From assembly GCF_009389715.1 (NCBI RefSeq), contig NW_024068195.1, forward strand, positions 124,001 through 188,000: DNA of 64,000 nucleotides. Direction: 5' to 3'. How positions within the stretch are numbered: the stretch's first letter is position 1; each line of letters opens with the position of its first letter. Both the position numbers and the translations under genes were made by a program. Under the pieces are notes generated by a model. That model did not search any database and was not told where the DNA came from. It saw only the letters and a program-made list of their open reading frames with translations. Positions 37,988 to 49,801 of this stretch are shown one piece after another. Origin of the DNA: Phoenix dactylifera. Its lineage: Eukaryota > Streptophyta > Magnoliopsida > Arecales > Arecaceae.

Positions 37988-39022
37988 TTGTTGCGCGGTT
38001 TTTTGAACCCACGCAACAGCATAGCCCCAACCGAGCCGAGCAGAGAAAGAAACTGCGTCCCTCACGAGGTATTGTCCACTTTGGGCGCTCCAGCCTGCGC
38101 GTCCAGCGCTGATGGAGGGAGACATTTCCAGCCCGTGCGTCCAGCGCTGACGGGGGGATGCCCTCACGGTTTTGTCCCACAAAAGGGCCATCGTGAGGAA
38201 AGGGCTTCACCCTCCTCATTATAAGGCACAGAACCTTTCTGCTCTAGCCGATATGGGACTAAATTCGGCAGCCCCTCCTACAACATAGCTCCCCCAGCGG
38301 AAAGGTCCTGGGCCAGACTTTTACCCCGACGCAGCCCCCACAGTCCTAGAGGGTAGCCTGCGGCAAGGGGCGCCCCTACCTGGCGCGCCATCTGTTGCAG
38401 GGTTTTTTGGGCCCACGCAACAGCATAGCCCCAACCAAGCCGAGCAGAGAAAGAGACTGCGTCTCTCACGAGGTATTGTCCACTTTGGGCGCTCCAGCCC
38501 GCGCGTCCAGCGCTGATAGGGGAAGACATTTTCGGCCCGTGCGTCCAGCGTTGACGGGGGGATGCCCTCACGGTTTTGTCCCACAAAATGGCCCTCGTGA
38601 GGAAAGGGCTTCACTCTCCTCATTATAAGGCACAGAACTTTTCCGCTCTAGCCGATATGGGACTAAATTCGGCAGCCCCACACAACATAGCCCCCCAGCG
38701 GGAAGGTTCTGGGTCGGGCTTTTACCCCGACGCAGCCCACACAGTCCTAGAGGGTAGCCTGCGGCAAGGGGCGCCCCTACCTGGCGCGCCATCTGTTGTG
38801 GGGTTTTTTGGGCTCACGCAACAGCATAGCCCCAACCGAGCCGAGCAGAGAAAGAGACTGCGTCTCTCACGAGGTATTGTCTGCTTTGGGCGCTCCGGCC
38901 CGCGTGTCCAGTGCTGATGGAGGGAGACATTTCCGGCTCACGCGTCCAGCGCTGACGGGGGGAGACATTTCCGGCCCACGCGTCCAGCGCTAACGGAGGG
39001 ATGCCCTCACGGTTTTCTCCCC
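37988..39022. repeat. tandem array, about 400-bp unit, two full copies and one partial
   Basis: GC-rich array. The landmark ACGCAACAGCATAGCCCCAA occurs at 38011, 38415 and 38816, giving periods of 404 and 401 bp. The third unit is cut after about 200 bp and carries an extra copy of an inner repeat (CGCGTCCAGCGCT). Each unit border has a hairpin in which TGTTG pairs with CAACA around GGTTTTTTG. Each unit also contains the hallmark CTGGCGCGCCATCTGTTG. Frames inside are short and shared by all units; no protein is recognised. Confidence 0.85.
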
Positions 39023-39034
39023 CACCCCACCCAA

Positions 39035-39083
<49 letters not shown>
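39023..39083. repeat. poly(C) and (CA)n microsatellite
   Basis: A run of C followed by about 17 CA units directly abuts the truncated third unit of the 400-bp array. Confidence 0.9.
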
Positions 39084-39085
<2 letters not shown>

Positions 39086-40700
39086 CAATTGCTATTTAGA
39101 TAGTTAATAAAGTTAAAGTTACTGCGGTCTAAATTCACCATTATGCACAGCACCCCTCATTATTTGCTCCAGTTGCTAATTACTCCTTGCCATGTCCGCG
39201 CGGCTGAACAGGGGCATGCGAGGGACAAACTCCGAGAAATGAGGGGAAGAAGAACACGTAGGAAAGTTTTGAGGTATTCATCAATGCGTAGGTCTTTGGA
39301 TTCGGTAATGGAGCAAAAGTAGCTAAGTTAAAAAAATATGGGAAAAACCCTTCTCCTTTTCCGAAAGTAGAGTGGAAAACAAGAGAATGAATTGTCAAGG
39401 AGCTTCAGCAGCCATGTCATAACCTTTATTTCAGCTCTACATAGTTTCAGGGAACTTTGATACGTTGCTTGCATACATTATGGAATACAAATATCAGCAT
39501 TTTCATGAGAATTATGGCCATGTAGAAGTGATCTTGGCTCTTATCCGAATTCTGGATTAATGTTCTTCCAAGATTCTGATATTAGTTATTTGTACCTCAA
39601 AATGTACCAATTATAAAATTTATATATATTTTTGTAATATAAACTATATATTTAGAACGTAAGCTCTCGTAGCAATGTATTGTGGCAGAGATGCATGATC
39701 TTTGGTACATTGTTTGTATATCTATACATTAGTTATTGTAGAAATCAGAGTAGATCTTGCACCCCAAAGCATTATATCCACTGACAAGATAGGAGGAGGA
39801 GCAGAAGAAGTCCGGACCATGGATTTCGAAGAGTAAAGAGCTGCACAAGCTCTGGCAATTCGAGGGTTAAACCTATAGATTGGCCAGGCCTGAACCAGGC
39901 CCAAGATTTGAATGCCAGATACCAGCCCATCTGGTCTCCTCTCCACGTATACAAAAGGCCCAACGAGGCTTTGTGGCCCAAAATTGATGGAGGCCTAGTG
40001 AAGCAGGGCATCTGTGCTATTTTGTGGATAATAATGCATGTCTAGATGCAAAAACTACCGTGTGCTTTTTATTTTTTTCACTTCTAAATTTAGAACTTAG
40101 AAGGGATCTTTAGGTTATAGCCTTATAGGCTGCACAAAAAGAGCAAGCCTCCTCCTTAATACTCAAGTCTTTGGAATTTTGGCAAGTGTTATATTCGAAC
40201 CACATCTCTAGCACAACCATTGAAAAAAGTTTACCCATTTGATAATATAGCGCTTATTCATGCGAGCCCTTCTTGTGCCAAAGAAAGGTTCTAAGTTGTA
40301 CTCTCAGGCAAAACAAAACTATGGTTAAAGAAAAAAAGAAAAAAAAAAAACAGAAGAAGAAAAAGAATCGTCACGGCTAAAAGGAGAGATAAAGGGTCTC
40401 TCTTTACCTAAGCGGTATTATAGCTGTGTAGCTATGGATGACCGCTTTCGAAAGATGGATGGCCATCAAACAAAGCAATACACGAGCGCATACCATCATA
40501 TTATTTTTATATAGTGTTATTTAATAGCCGTCCATTTTCAATGGCGACATACATAGCACTATGTAGTGCACGGGCCTCACCATAAAGGATCTGTTATTTT
40601 CCGGCGGAACTTTCGAGGAAGGTTCCCTGTCCTCCTCGGCCCAAGAATATTTTTGGCCCCTCTTGTGGCTGCCTCCAACTCCCATGGATCACATAAATTC
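39084..40700. other. intergenic, nothing recognised
   Basis: No gene identified. The stretch 39770-40010 is open on the minus strand in two frames without any known domain. Confidence 0.4.
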
Positions 40701-40850
40701 CATGCCATTTAGTGGCCTATAAGGTGGTTACGACTGAGAGGAGACCAGTTGAGGGATGTCCTCCTCATGTGTCCTCTCACAGTAGCCCTTGAGTCTTGAG
40801 ATGAAGTGTTTATAGCTCCCTTGAGGTCTTATGGTGCATCCATGGTGATC

Positions 40851-41678
40851 ATGGCCGGGATGCTTCCAGGTGTAGAATGCGCTCGACGGCGGCGGTTGCG
40901 GCAGGGAGGATCCACGGATTCGCCGAGCGGTTCGAGGCGGTCGTCTTTTTGTCTATATACAACAGGATACGAAGCACATATCGGCAGCACCTTCATGGTA
41001 ACCATGCCCACCCATTTAGAGCTCCATGATCCACCTTCTACTCTTGTTTCAAATATTTTCAACTTTCCAATCAATCAACCTTTGTCTTCCAAAAAATACG
41101 CATTAAATTAGCAGCAAAGGAGCGCCTTAATCAAAGAACTCCAGGACGGGGCGCTTGGAGATGCTGCTCGAGAGGCCAAGGAGAGGTTAGATGAGAAACT
41201 TAGGGCCCAGAGAAGCTTAGCCATCAAAAGGTGAAATCAGTCAGATACATGCATGATTCTTGTTGTATATATACATATATATGCCATATGGTTTATGAGA
41301 TCCTTGGATCTACTTCTATCTATTTTCTTCTGATATATATGATCTCCTTTCTGGAATCTTACTTGAAGGCACCATAGCATGGGAAGCATGGGACCCGACA
41401 AGAGTAGAGGTGGTGATGAGGGAGCAGCTCCCATGATTCTTGGTAAGGCGCAAAGAGAGGTATTCTCTTCGAAGAAGAGCACGAGGAAGTTTAGTTGGAG
41501 CAAGCTGGGGTGGAAGGCATCGGAGCAAGCAGAGTGTGCCGTCTGCTTGGAGGAGTTCAAGGCTGGTGATATTCTAATTAATCTGCCATGCGCTCACCGG
41601 TTCCATTGGGACTGTGCGATGCCATGGCTGGAGAGCAGCTCCCACTGCCCATGCTGTAGAATGACAGTCTTTCCTTAG
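40851..41678 (+). CDS. small RING-H2 finger protein (probable E3 ubiquitin ligase)
   Basis: Three exons, 40851-40997, 41112-41230 and 41378-41678, join in phase to give 188 codons. Donors are ATG followed by GTAACC, and AAAAG followed by GTGAAA. Acceptors are AAATTAG and CCATAG; an acceptor at 41115 also keeps frame. The N-terminus MAGMLPGVECARRRR is characteristic of a plant RING group. Exon 2 encodes a charged helix-forming segment (REAKERLDEKLRAQR). The RING-H2 domain at about 142-182 has all eight ligands, C-x2-C-x14-C-x-H-x2-H-x2-C-x10-C-x2-C, from CAVCLEEF to CPCC. Such proteins bind an E2 and transfer ubiquitin; the substrate is unknown. TATAAGG near 40719 could be the TATA box. The gene ends nine residues after the first Cys of the last ligand pair (six after the final ligand), so it is short but complete for its type. 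Confidence 0.8.
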
Positions 41679-43113
41679 GTAAGGAGTGATGAGAGCAGAA
41701 TCTAGTATGAAAAGCTTGTGAATGAACTGCATGAACGATCCTGCTGTAAGCTACTTGTCACTACTGAAAATCTGATCGAGTGTGAATTCTAAGTTTTATG
41801 GCACCAATTTGACTCTGGTTTTCATCTATTGAGTGTTTATCCAGAGGGGAAGTTTATGCAAATTATTAATTGTTTGCCCTAACCAATATCTGGCATCAGG
41901 TTGTTGGGGACAACAAAGAACAGGAGAGTGGTTTTCCATAGCTGATAAATTTCAAGAACGATATCTATTTCTCACATCAAAATTCTGATGCTATTTGCTT
42001 GATCTTGTTTCCTTCTAAGCTCTAAATATGAACAATTAGATTGGAAATACTGAACCATCCATATGGAGTGGATGAGGTGCTGCAACCTTGAAAATAGAAT
42101 TTCTCTGATGAAAGTAGTTGGATTGAGAAGATACAGAGAATCGCTGAATTAAGGGATGAAGTGCATGAGTGACTTCATTGATGCAGCGACCATGTTGCCT
42201 CAAAAGTAGTGTTGGGTGAATATTCGACCACTCTATCTAATAGAGAGATTGTATTGCGATTGTGAAGGAATTTTCTGCTCCAATATCAAACTTCATCATT
42301 TTTACTTTCTATTAAACAAGTCTCTGATTGTCCACCCACGGATACAAACCTTCTATTCATGCACCAAATGGAAATAAGAGAGGGAATCGTGTGACATTTT
42401 GTTAGTCTACTGATGTGGGATAAAATCATATAATGCCCTGTTATTGAAAAAATTACCAAGAATTGTGCAAAATGTAGACCAATAAGTACGAGTGTAAGTT
42501 TATGATTATGGAATCATCAAACAAAATGATTGTTAATTAATGAAGTAAATATGAAAGACTAAACATAGAAAATGATTACAAGGTCTTCGTGGACTTTGGT
42601 TGAGACTTTGTTGCAGGAGAACTTTTGAAGATTCAGATGCCAATAATCACAAACAGCATCTCATTATTAGTTAAAACTCGACAACGAGCTAAGGAGTTGT
42701 CGTGTGTTGAGAAGAATTTTGAATATTATTGAAACCGTCAAAAATGGCACAATTTAAGAAAACCTTTCATAAATGATTGTATTTATATAATTTATCTTGT
42801 GAAACTCATGAATGTCGAAGAAGGCTAACTTATTTTCTGGCTAAGCTGTATGAATAGTTAGAATAGTCGACGCTGACACTCGCAACATTCGAATGCTCTC
42901 AAAAAAAAAAGTTATAATTGCATCGGTCACCGTGCAATCCCAACCCAATTGCTTCAAGGCAAGTAATATACTAACATTTTTCCCATGATAAGATCATGAT
43001 TCCACGTGCACATGCGGTGGTAATTATTTGATTGTTTCCTTTTTTTTTTTTTTTTTTCCCCTCTTGCAGCAATATCTATCCCTGCATGATTCATTAATTA
43101 CAAGCGGATCGGA
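41679..43113. other. intergenic, nothing recognised
   Basis: AT-rich DNA without coding evidence. The left few hundred bases should include the 3' UTR of the RING-H2 gene. Confidence 0.4.
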
Positions 43114-43475
43114 GTATCACACCCCAGAACCTCACCCAAAAGACTAACCGAAAAATATTATTTAAGTTTCTTGATCATGTATAAATACCCAAGATCTATC
43201 TAGGATCAGGCTAAGAGTTCAAATCTATTCAAATCCAATCACAAACATCATGATTGGTCTGTGGTCAGCCCAATAGATCCGTACTGCAATGTCTCCTAGT
43301 TTATATAGATTATGAGCTAGGTCTGCTATGATACCATTTGTAATAATTCAGGACCTCACCCAAAATAGCTAGCCGGAATGTATTTTTTGGATTTCTTAGT
43401 TCTGTACAAATATCCAAAATTTTCTCGGCGAATAACCGATGTGAAACTAAACACATGCCCACATGGGTCCTTACA
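43114..43475 (-). mobile_element. TRIM retroelement, second locus
   Basis: On the minus strand an LTR (43475-43339, TGTAAGGACCC to ATTATTACA) is followed by the primer-binding-like site AATGGTATCATAGCAGACC. Then come an internal stretch and a partial second LTR ending near 43114. The sequence is clearly the same family as 18583-19332: CCCATGTGGG, TTTAGTTTCACATCGG and GGTGAGGTCC blocks occur in the same order. Confidence 0.7.
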
Positions 43476-44961
43476 GGAAAAATCACAAATATCATTATGT
43501 GCGTGCTCATATCTGAAAATATCATAATGTTTGTACTTTTTTTTTATTATCAAAAGAATGGTGGAATGGATGATGGACTCCTCTAGACTGTAAACGAGCC
43601 GCATGGTCATTCTTAAGTCTTTTAAATCATCATCTTTCCGACAACGGCAGGAAACCTGTAATTTAATAAGCTAGACCAGATCTAGCTGCTTAATTATAAT
43701 ATGTAAGATTTCTCAGCCTCTTTCCATTAATGATCTCGAAGCATATATGAGGGCAGATGGGTTAGTATGGAGAAGAAGACAATTATTTAGCCGCATGCGC
43801 CTGTCGATCATAAATTATTAAGGTAAAGGAAAGGAAGCACCAAGAAATAATTATTGGAGGTGGGGGCCGGTGTCGATGGCGAATCGACTCCCACTGATGG
43901 CAAAGGAGAATGAATTATTGAGGCAAGATGCGATTGCGCATGAAAGCGGCCCATCCGAAAGGAACGTCTGATCTAAAAATCGGACCTTGCGCATTTTCTC
44001 GGGAACCTTTTCCAAGCTCACAATCAAACTGAAATCTACTTCTACTTTCTTTTTTTTTTCAGTGGGAAATGAGTGCTCTCTTAGTCTGTTTCCTTTCACA
44101 TAGAAACTCAAGTTATGCATCATTGTTCACGAAACGAATGCTGCTTACCTGCCACCATGAGGGTGTTCTGGTCCCACATAAGCTAAATTGTTGTTAGAAA
44201 GGTTGTTCAGAAGAGAGGGGAAAAGGAGATTATCATACAAATCCATCAGCCTGGCCCTCGACGTAGCCTGTTCTTGGCAATCAACCGAGATGATGACCTC
44301 AGCATTAACCAAGCCGCCAACCATGGCAGTCGACCAGGCTGTCAACTTTGATATTAACAAAGTTGCCAACCTGAACCATCATGCCAATCTGAGTAGACTG
44401 GCTGACTAATAGCAAAGAGCTATGTGTCTCCAATTAAAGGTAATTAAGATCCGTTGAGGGCACAATTATAATTTTGCCATTTATGGTGTATGTTGTGGGG
44501 TGATTACAACTCGTCCTGCATGATTGTGCTGTTACTGTATGATCTACACCGTTATCTATGGTGTGCATAAAATGTGCGGGCCGTTGCCGAGCAGGCCCGC
44601 TTTCATTTTACTCGGTAACATGTATTAACACTCGCTCTGTATAATAGTGCCTAGGAGGACCTTCAAATATGCTTCTCTAATCTCTCTCCCACTCTGCAGC
44701 TTTATCAAATCTTCACTATTTCTCCCAAAATTCATGCCTGGCTTAAGCATTTGAGAGTTTTCTCTCAAATAAATCTTCGGCAAGTGGAGTTTTTCACGAA
44801 CGCCGGCCTTTCTGTCCAAGTTCAACCACCATAACCGTTCTCCAGCTCGTCTTCGGCTTGGATCATGTCTTCAGCTTGGATCGTGTCTGATCTCATTAAT
44901 GCCAAGGCTGGCCCAACCCTTAGACGATTGAGGCGTTCGCCTAAGACCCTGGCCCAAAGAA
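43476..44961. other. intergenic, nothing recognised
   Basis: Frames of 66-90 codons occur on both strands (43851-44410, 44625-44825) but overlap each other and show no domain. Confidence 0.4.
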
Positions 44962-45106
44962 GGCCCACCGTAGGAAAAACCACCAAAACAAAATAGAAAG
45001 AAAAGGACCCCTCTTAGTGAGTTCACCTTAAGCCGACCCACTGCAGGAAGAGCCTCAAAGACAAAACGGAAAGGAAAAAGACTCCTCTTAGTGAGTTCGC
45101 CTTAGG
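44962..45106. repeat. diverged tandem duplication, period about 74 bp
   Basis: CTCTTAGTGAGTTC recurs at 45011 and 45085, and the flanking purine-rich sequence is also repeated with substitutions. Probably part of an old dispersed repeat. Confidence 0.55.
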
Positions 45107-45219
45107 CACCCAAATGCATTGAGCCGCTCTTAAATTTAGTGCTTACCATCTTTAGCTCGGATTTTGCAGAAGGAAAATATATATACCGAGGAAAAGGATT
45201 TTTACTATTGTATACCGAG

Positions 45220-45221
<2 letters not shown>

Positions 45222-45284
<63 letters not shown>
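45222..45284. repeat. (TA)n microsatellite, left of the foldback element
   Basis: About 30 TA units end immediately before the left arm of the foldback structure. Confidence 0.9.
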
Positions 45285-45287
<3 letters not shown>

Positions 45288-45288
<1 letters not shown>

Positions 45289-45889
45289 ATAACCTACTCT
45301 CTGTTATGGTAGGTTATCAATCTACCCATTTTTCATTAGACAAAAAATACCTTTACTTTTTATAACTTTTAAGGGTACTTTATGTCTTTTTACAATCTCA
45401 CATTTACTCACCCTCTTAACCCCTGAATTAATGTTCTCTCCCTCTCTCTCTCTCATACATATACATATACATACACATACATACATGCATACATACATAC
45501 ACATACATACATACATACACATACATACACATACATACACATACATACATACGCATACATACACATACATACATACATATATATACATACATATACATAC
45601 ATACATACATACATACACACACATATACATACATACATAGACATACATACATACATATACATACATGCATACATGCATACATGCATACGTATGTATGTAC
45701 ATGCATGCATACACACACACCGGGGAGAGAGAGAGAGGGAAAGAGCATTAATTGGGGGTTGAGAGGGTGAGTTAATGTGAGATTATAAAAAGATATAAAG
45801 CACCCTTAAAAGTTACAAAAAATAAGGGTATTTTTGTCCAATGAAAAATGGGTAGATTGATAACCTACCATAACACAGAGTAGGTTATC
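45288..45889. mobile_element. foldback (long-TIR) element with CATA-repeat core
   Basis: The left arm (45288-45453) and right arm (45723-45889) are inverted copies of about 165 bp, roughly 90% identical by eye. Each outer end is itself a short palindrome, GATAACCTAC...GTAGGTTATC. The core between the arms (45455-45718) is a CATA/CATG microsatellite. Both outer ends abut TA tracts, as expected for a TA-targeting MITE, but a TSD cannot be told apart from the surrounding TA repeats. There is no coding sequence; the long frames across the core merely translate the microsatellite. Confidence 0.75.
45455..45718. repeat. compound (CATA)n microsatellite, about 260 bp
   Basis: Mainly CATA units with interspersed CACATA, CATG and TATA variants, exactly filling the space between the inverted arms. 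Confidence 0.9.
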
Positions 45890-45893
45890 AATC

Positions 45894-45895
<2 letters not shown>

Positions 45896-45976
<81 letters not shown>
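45896..45976. repeat. (TA)n(GA)n compound microsatellite
   Basis: About 17 TA units pass directly into about 23 GA units, right after the foldback element. Confidence 0.9.
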
Positions 45977-45979
<3 letters not shown>

Positions 45980-46276
45980 TTTTTTACTATTGTTTAGCAT
46001 GGAATTTTACTTCCAAGCCATTTGGCTTGGAGCGGAAACAGCCACGGTTACTAGAATTTATTACATTTATTCTACGCGGCTGAACCTCATTGACCCTTTC
46101 ACGACTCTCTTTGGAGACGGCCGATAAATGAAAACGATGCAGAGATCCTTACAGCAGTTCAAGTTTTATAGTTCTAACTAGCCCCTTGGTACCCCGAGCC
46201 CACCCAATCAAGGTTGGCCTCCTTACAGGTAAAGCCAATACCTTTTTAAATCTAGCTTAGGCTAAATAGGAAAATT

Positions 46277-47953
46277 TGTTGAGAATCCTAACTTGTCTTA
46301 CTTATACTAGAATTCTATTCGCAGTTTTATTCTACTTAATTATTTTTTCTAGAATAGTTATTGACATGATAAAAGAAAGAGAAGGAGAGAGTGAGAGTTA
46401 TCCATCTTGATAAGGCATAAGAGAGAGTCATTTATATTCTAACTTGTCTTACTTATACTAGAATTATATTCGTAGTTTTATTCTGCTTAATTATTTTTTC
46501 TAGAATAGTTGTTGATGTGATAAAAGAAAGGGAAGGAGAGAGTAAGAGTTATCCATCTTGAAGGCATAAGAGAGAGTCATTTGTATAGTTCAATTTTTTA
46601 ATATTTTTTTCTTTCTCCTAGTTATTTTTTTCCCAATATTTTTTTCTGTTTTTTGTTTGATATTTATGCTAAATCTTGAGCCGACATGGTCAATCTACTC
46701 TGCGTAGCATGCTGTTCTACATGGTATTAGAGTCATAGGCTTAGGGATTGGTTATTCATTCATTTGTAGTTTGACATAGTTCAAAAGTTTTCAGTAATAC
46801 GCTGTGTAGTAGTGCAAGCATGTGGACTTTTATATGACGATTTAAGAGGTGAATCATCATAGTTAAAGCTACTACCATCTCTAGCATTAGGATCAAAAAA
46901 TTGAATCAAATTTAAAGTTGAGTAGAAAACATGGCAAACATCTTTATGATCCTTCTATTTATAGACAGGTTGTGGGCAGTTTGATCTATTTGACTACCAC
47001 AAGGACAAATATTTGTTATATAGTTAGCATTGCCAACCGATATATACAGTGTCCTCGGCAGCCGCATCTTGATATAGTTTTATAAATCCTGAGGTATATT
47101 GCTAAGATTGTTGATTATGGTATTTTATATACTAATAATTCTTTAGTCAAATTAGTAGGTGTTACAGATGCAGACTATGTTGGTGATGTAGATATACGTA
47201 GGTTTGCCACTGGTTATTGTTTTAGCTTGGGATCTAGTATTATTTCTTGGTGTAGTAAAAGACAATCTACTATTGCATTGTCTTCTACAGAAATAGAGTA
47301 TCATGCGCCTACAATAGCAATTCAGGAGTCGACTTGGCTCACGAGGTTGCTAGGTGATTTAGGTTAGGACACTGACTATATTGTTCCTCTTTATTGTGAT
47401 AATAAGAGTGCAATCCAATTGACGAGAAATCTGGTAGTTCATGCAAGGACAAAACGATTGAAGTTCATCATCACTTTATTAGAAAAAAAATTGCAGATGA
47501 AGAGGTTGATTTACCTCCGATTTCTATAGAGGACCAGCTAACGAATATTTTCACCAAAGGATTGGTGAGCGAGCAGTTTGAAGATTTGCAGAGCAAGCTC
47601 GGCATTGTCAGCAGGGACTTCACAATAAGAGGAAGCATTGGGAACCATCGCTTGTTCTACTTATGCTAGGATTCTATTTCTAGTTTTATTCTATTTAGTT
47701 ATTCCTTTTTATAATAGTTATTTTTATTCTTTAGCATGTGGCGTGAGAAAAGAGAGAGTTAGGGAGAGTGAGAGTTGTTCTTCTTGGTAAGGTGTGAGAG
47801 AGTGTTTTCAGATAGCTCAATTTTTTAATAAAATATTTTTTCACTTTCTTAATTATTTTTCTTCCAATGTCTCATTTATATTTTTTATTTAGTATTTGTT
47901 TTAGATCTTGGACCGGCACAGTCAATTTATTTCGCGTAGCACACCGTTCTACA
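46277..47953 (+). mobile_element. internally deleted Copia-type LTR retrotransposon with 5-bp TSD
   Basis: The 5' LTR (46277-46721) starts TGTTGAGAATCC and ends TTCTACA. The 3' LTR (about 47631-47953) ends with the same TTCTACA. Both ends are flanked by AAATT (46272-46276 and 47954-47958), an exact target-site duplication. A primer-binding-like site TGGTATTAGAG follows the 5' LTR at once, and a purine-rich tract (AATAAGAGGAAGCA) precedes the 3' LTR. The internal part is only about 910 bp and keeps just the end of pol. The 5' LTR holds an inner duplication of about 155 bp absent from the 3' LTR. Confidence 0.85.
46920..47620 (+). pseudogene. Copia RT C-terminus and RNase H remnant
   Basis: Frame-shifted pieces read YRQVVGSLIYLTTTR, then GVTDADYVGDVDIRRFATGY, SWCSKRQSTIALSSTEIEYH and PLYCDNKSAIQL, followed in another frame by LTNIFTKGL. 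These are the ordered landmarks of a Copia RNase H domain and its tail (DADYVGD and CDNKSA carry the catalytic acids). Stops interrupt it, and the remainder of pol and all of gag are missing. Confidence 0.75.
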
Positions 47954-49449
47954 AAATTGCTATCCAATTTGAAGCCAGGGTTGGGTTAGAAATAATATTG
48001 GAGCATTCAACTTAGCCTCGATGCCAGTTAAATTATTTAAATAGAATTTATAACTTGATCCATATAAAGTTAGCTGATATTTCTAGAAAAGAGCTCGCTG
48101 TCCAACCAAAACATGGATCAGGCTTCTAAATAGGATCCAATTAAGGTGCAGCCAGGCTTCACCGAGTCCTCCCATACTGAATCTAGATTGAAGAATTTGG
48201 AGTTAGGCTCGAGTGAGGATGGTTGAATGATTATAAAAGGGGCAGAAAACAGCTAAATTGATTTGATAGATGAGAACTCGTGAAGCACCCAAAGCTGGGG
48301 GAGAAAAATGAATCCAACAGTCATTGCTTTTAGTAATGAGTTCTCATGAAAGGAGGGAAATTACCTGGAAAAGAAGAAAGTAGGAATAGAAAAAGAAGGG
48401 ACATTCTCTTTCTCCATCCTACGGGGGAATTGCAGAATCCACAAAGACGCTCTTTCCTTAAATACGGACTCATTTTATTATATATTTTAGAATTTCTCTC
48501 CTTTTTGGGCGAAAGGAAAGAGATTTTTTTTATCTTTATTTCTTGGAGAGGAGGAATAAAATGCACGGTCATCCAAAGATCACCTAGTTTGCTATATTTT
48601 ACTTCCTACGATCCTCTTTTATTGCTAGAATTATTATTGGTGACACTGTCTTCGGGGTGAAGCCGACCAAACATTGGCGACTTGGCTGCCATAATTTTTT
48701 TCCAAATATATTTTTTAAATAGAATGAAATAAGATTTTTTTTATATTAAGAGATCAACATATATTTTACATAATTTTTTTAGAAAAATATATATTTGACC
48801 AAACATAAGCTACTATAAAATGTGCTATTTTTTCATGATCAAATAAATATAAAAAATTATATTTTTCAGAAATTATATGCTCAGATATTATCTTTCTAAA
48901 AAAAATATTTTATATTTTTTGCGAATCAAAAAAGCACCTGGTATGAAAGATTGGAGATTAAAAGAAATAGGTGTGCCCAAAGATGTTTCATGGAACGATA
49001 CCTAAGGAATGGGTGCTTTCCTAAGCAGCAGCAGAGAAAAAAAAAAAGAAAAAAGAAGAAGAAGAAAAAGAAGAAGAAGAAGGAGAGAGAGAGAGAGAGA
49101 GGAATGGGTGCTTTAGAGTCTCTAGCCTACGCGAGTACGAGTACTAAAAAACTAAAAAATAATTAAAAAAGTAAAAACGAAAAAAAATAAGTTGTTGGCG
49201 GCCTTGATGCCTATTTAATATAGATATCGTACCATACTTAGGAATCCAAGGACAGATATGACACATGGTGTGGGGATCGTAGGGCGCACCAAGTCGCGGG
49301 CGGGCAGAAGCAAGGGCAGTACTGATCTACCCAAAAGAAAAAAAAAAGAAAAAAGAGCGGTACTGAAGAATCCGAGACTCCCTGCTGCTTGCGCTGGTGG
49401 CCCATCGGCTGAGTTCTGCACAAAGTTGCGAGGGAGGCGAAGGAAATTA
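47954..49449. other. intergenic, nothing recognised
   Basis: AT-rich. It contains an (AAG)n/(GA)n purine tract at about 49037-49102 and a 104-codon unrecognised frame at 48346-48660. The left 5 bp is the Copia TSD. Confidence 0.4.
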
Positions 49450-49801
49450 GGACCTCATCCAATATAGTGTATAAGCATCTAAAATTTATTCAGTAAAACA
49501 TATTTCTTTCATTTAAGCTCTAACGTCTTTATCAGGCTAAGAGTTCAAAGTCATTCAAATCTAATCATAAATACCACGGTCGGCCCGTAGTCAGTCCTAA
49601 TAGATCCCTGTTGCAGTATTTCCTAATCCACATAGGTATGGGTCGGATCCGCTCTAATATCATTTGTTACAACTGAGGATCTCATTCAAAATGGCTAGTC
49701 GAAAAGTATTATTTGAGTTGCTTGATACTGTATGAGTATCCAAGATCTACCTAGTGAATAACCGATTTATAACTAAACACACGTCCGCGCGGATCCTCAT
49801 A
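49450..49801 (-). mobile_element. TRIM retroelement, third locus (degraded)
   Basis: On the minus strand an LTR (about 49801-49665, ending GTTGTAACA) is followed by AAATGATATTAGAGC, a decayed primer-binding-like site, an internal segment, and a poorly preserved second LTR near 49450. The order of blocks matches the loci at 18583 and 43114. Confidence 0.6.

Noticed and set aside
37937..39083. Overlapping 65-113 codon frames on both strands
   Set aside because: They repeat with the 400-bp tandem unit and arise from high GC content. No domain or consistent start was found.
45322..45748. Long Cys/Met/Tyr/Val repeat proteins on the minus strand and His/Thr repeats on the plus strand
   Set aside because: They are translations of the CATA microsatellite in several frames at once and carry no coding signal.
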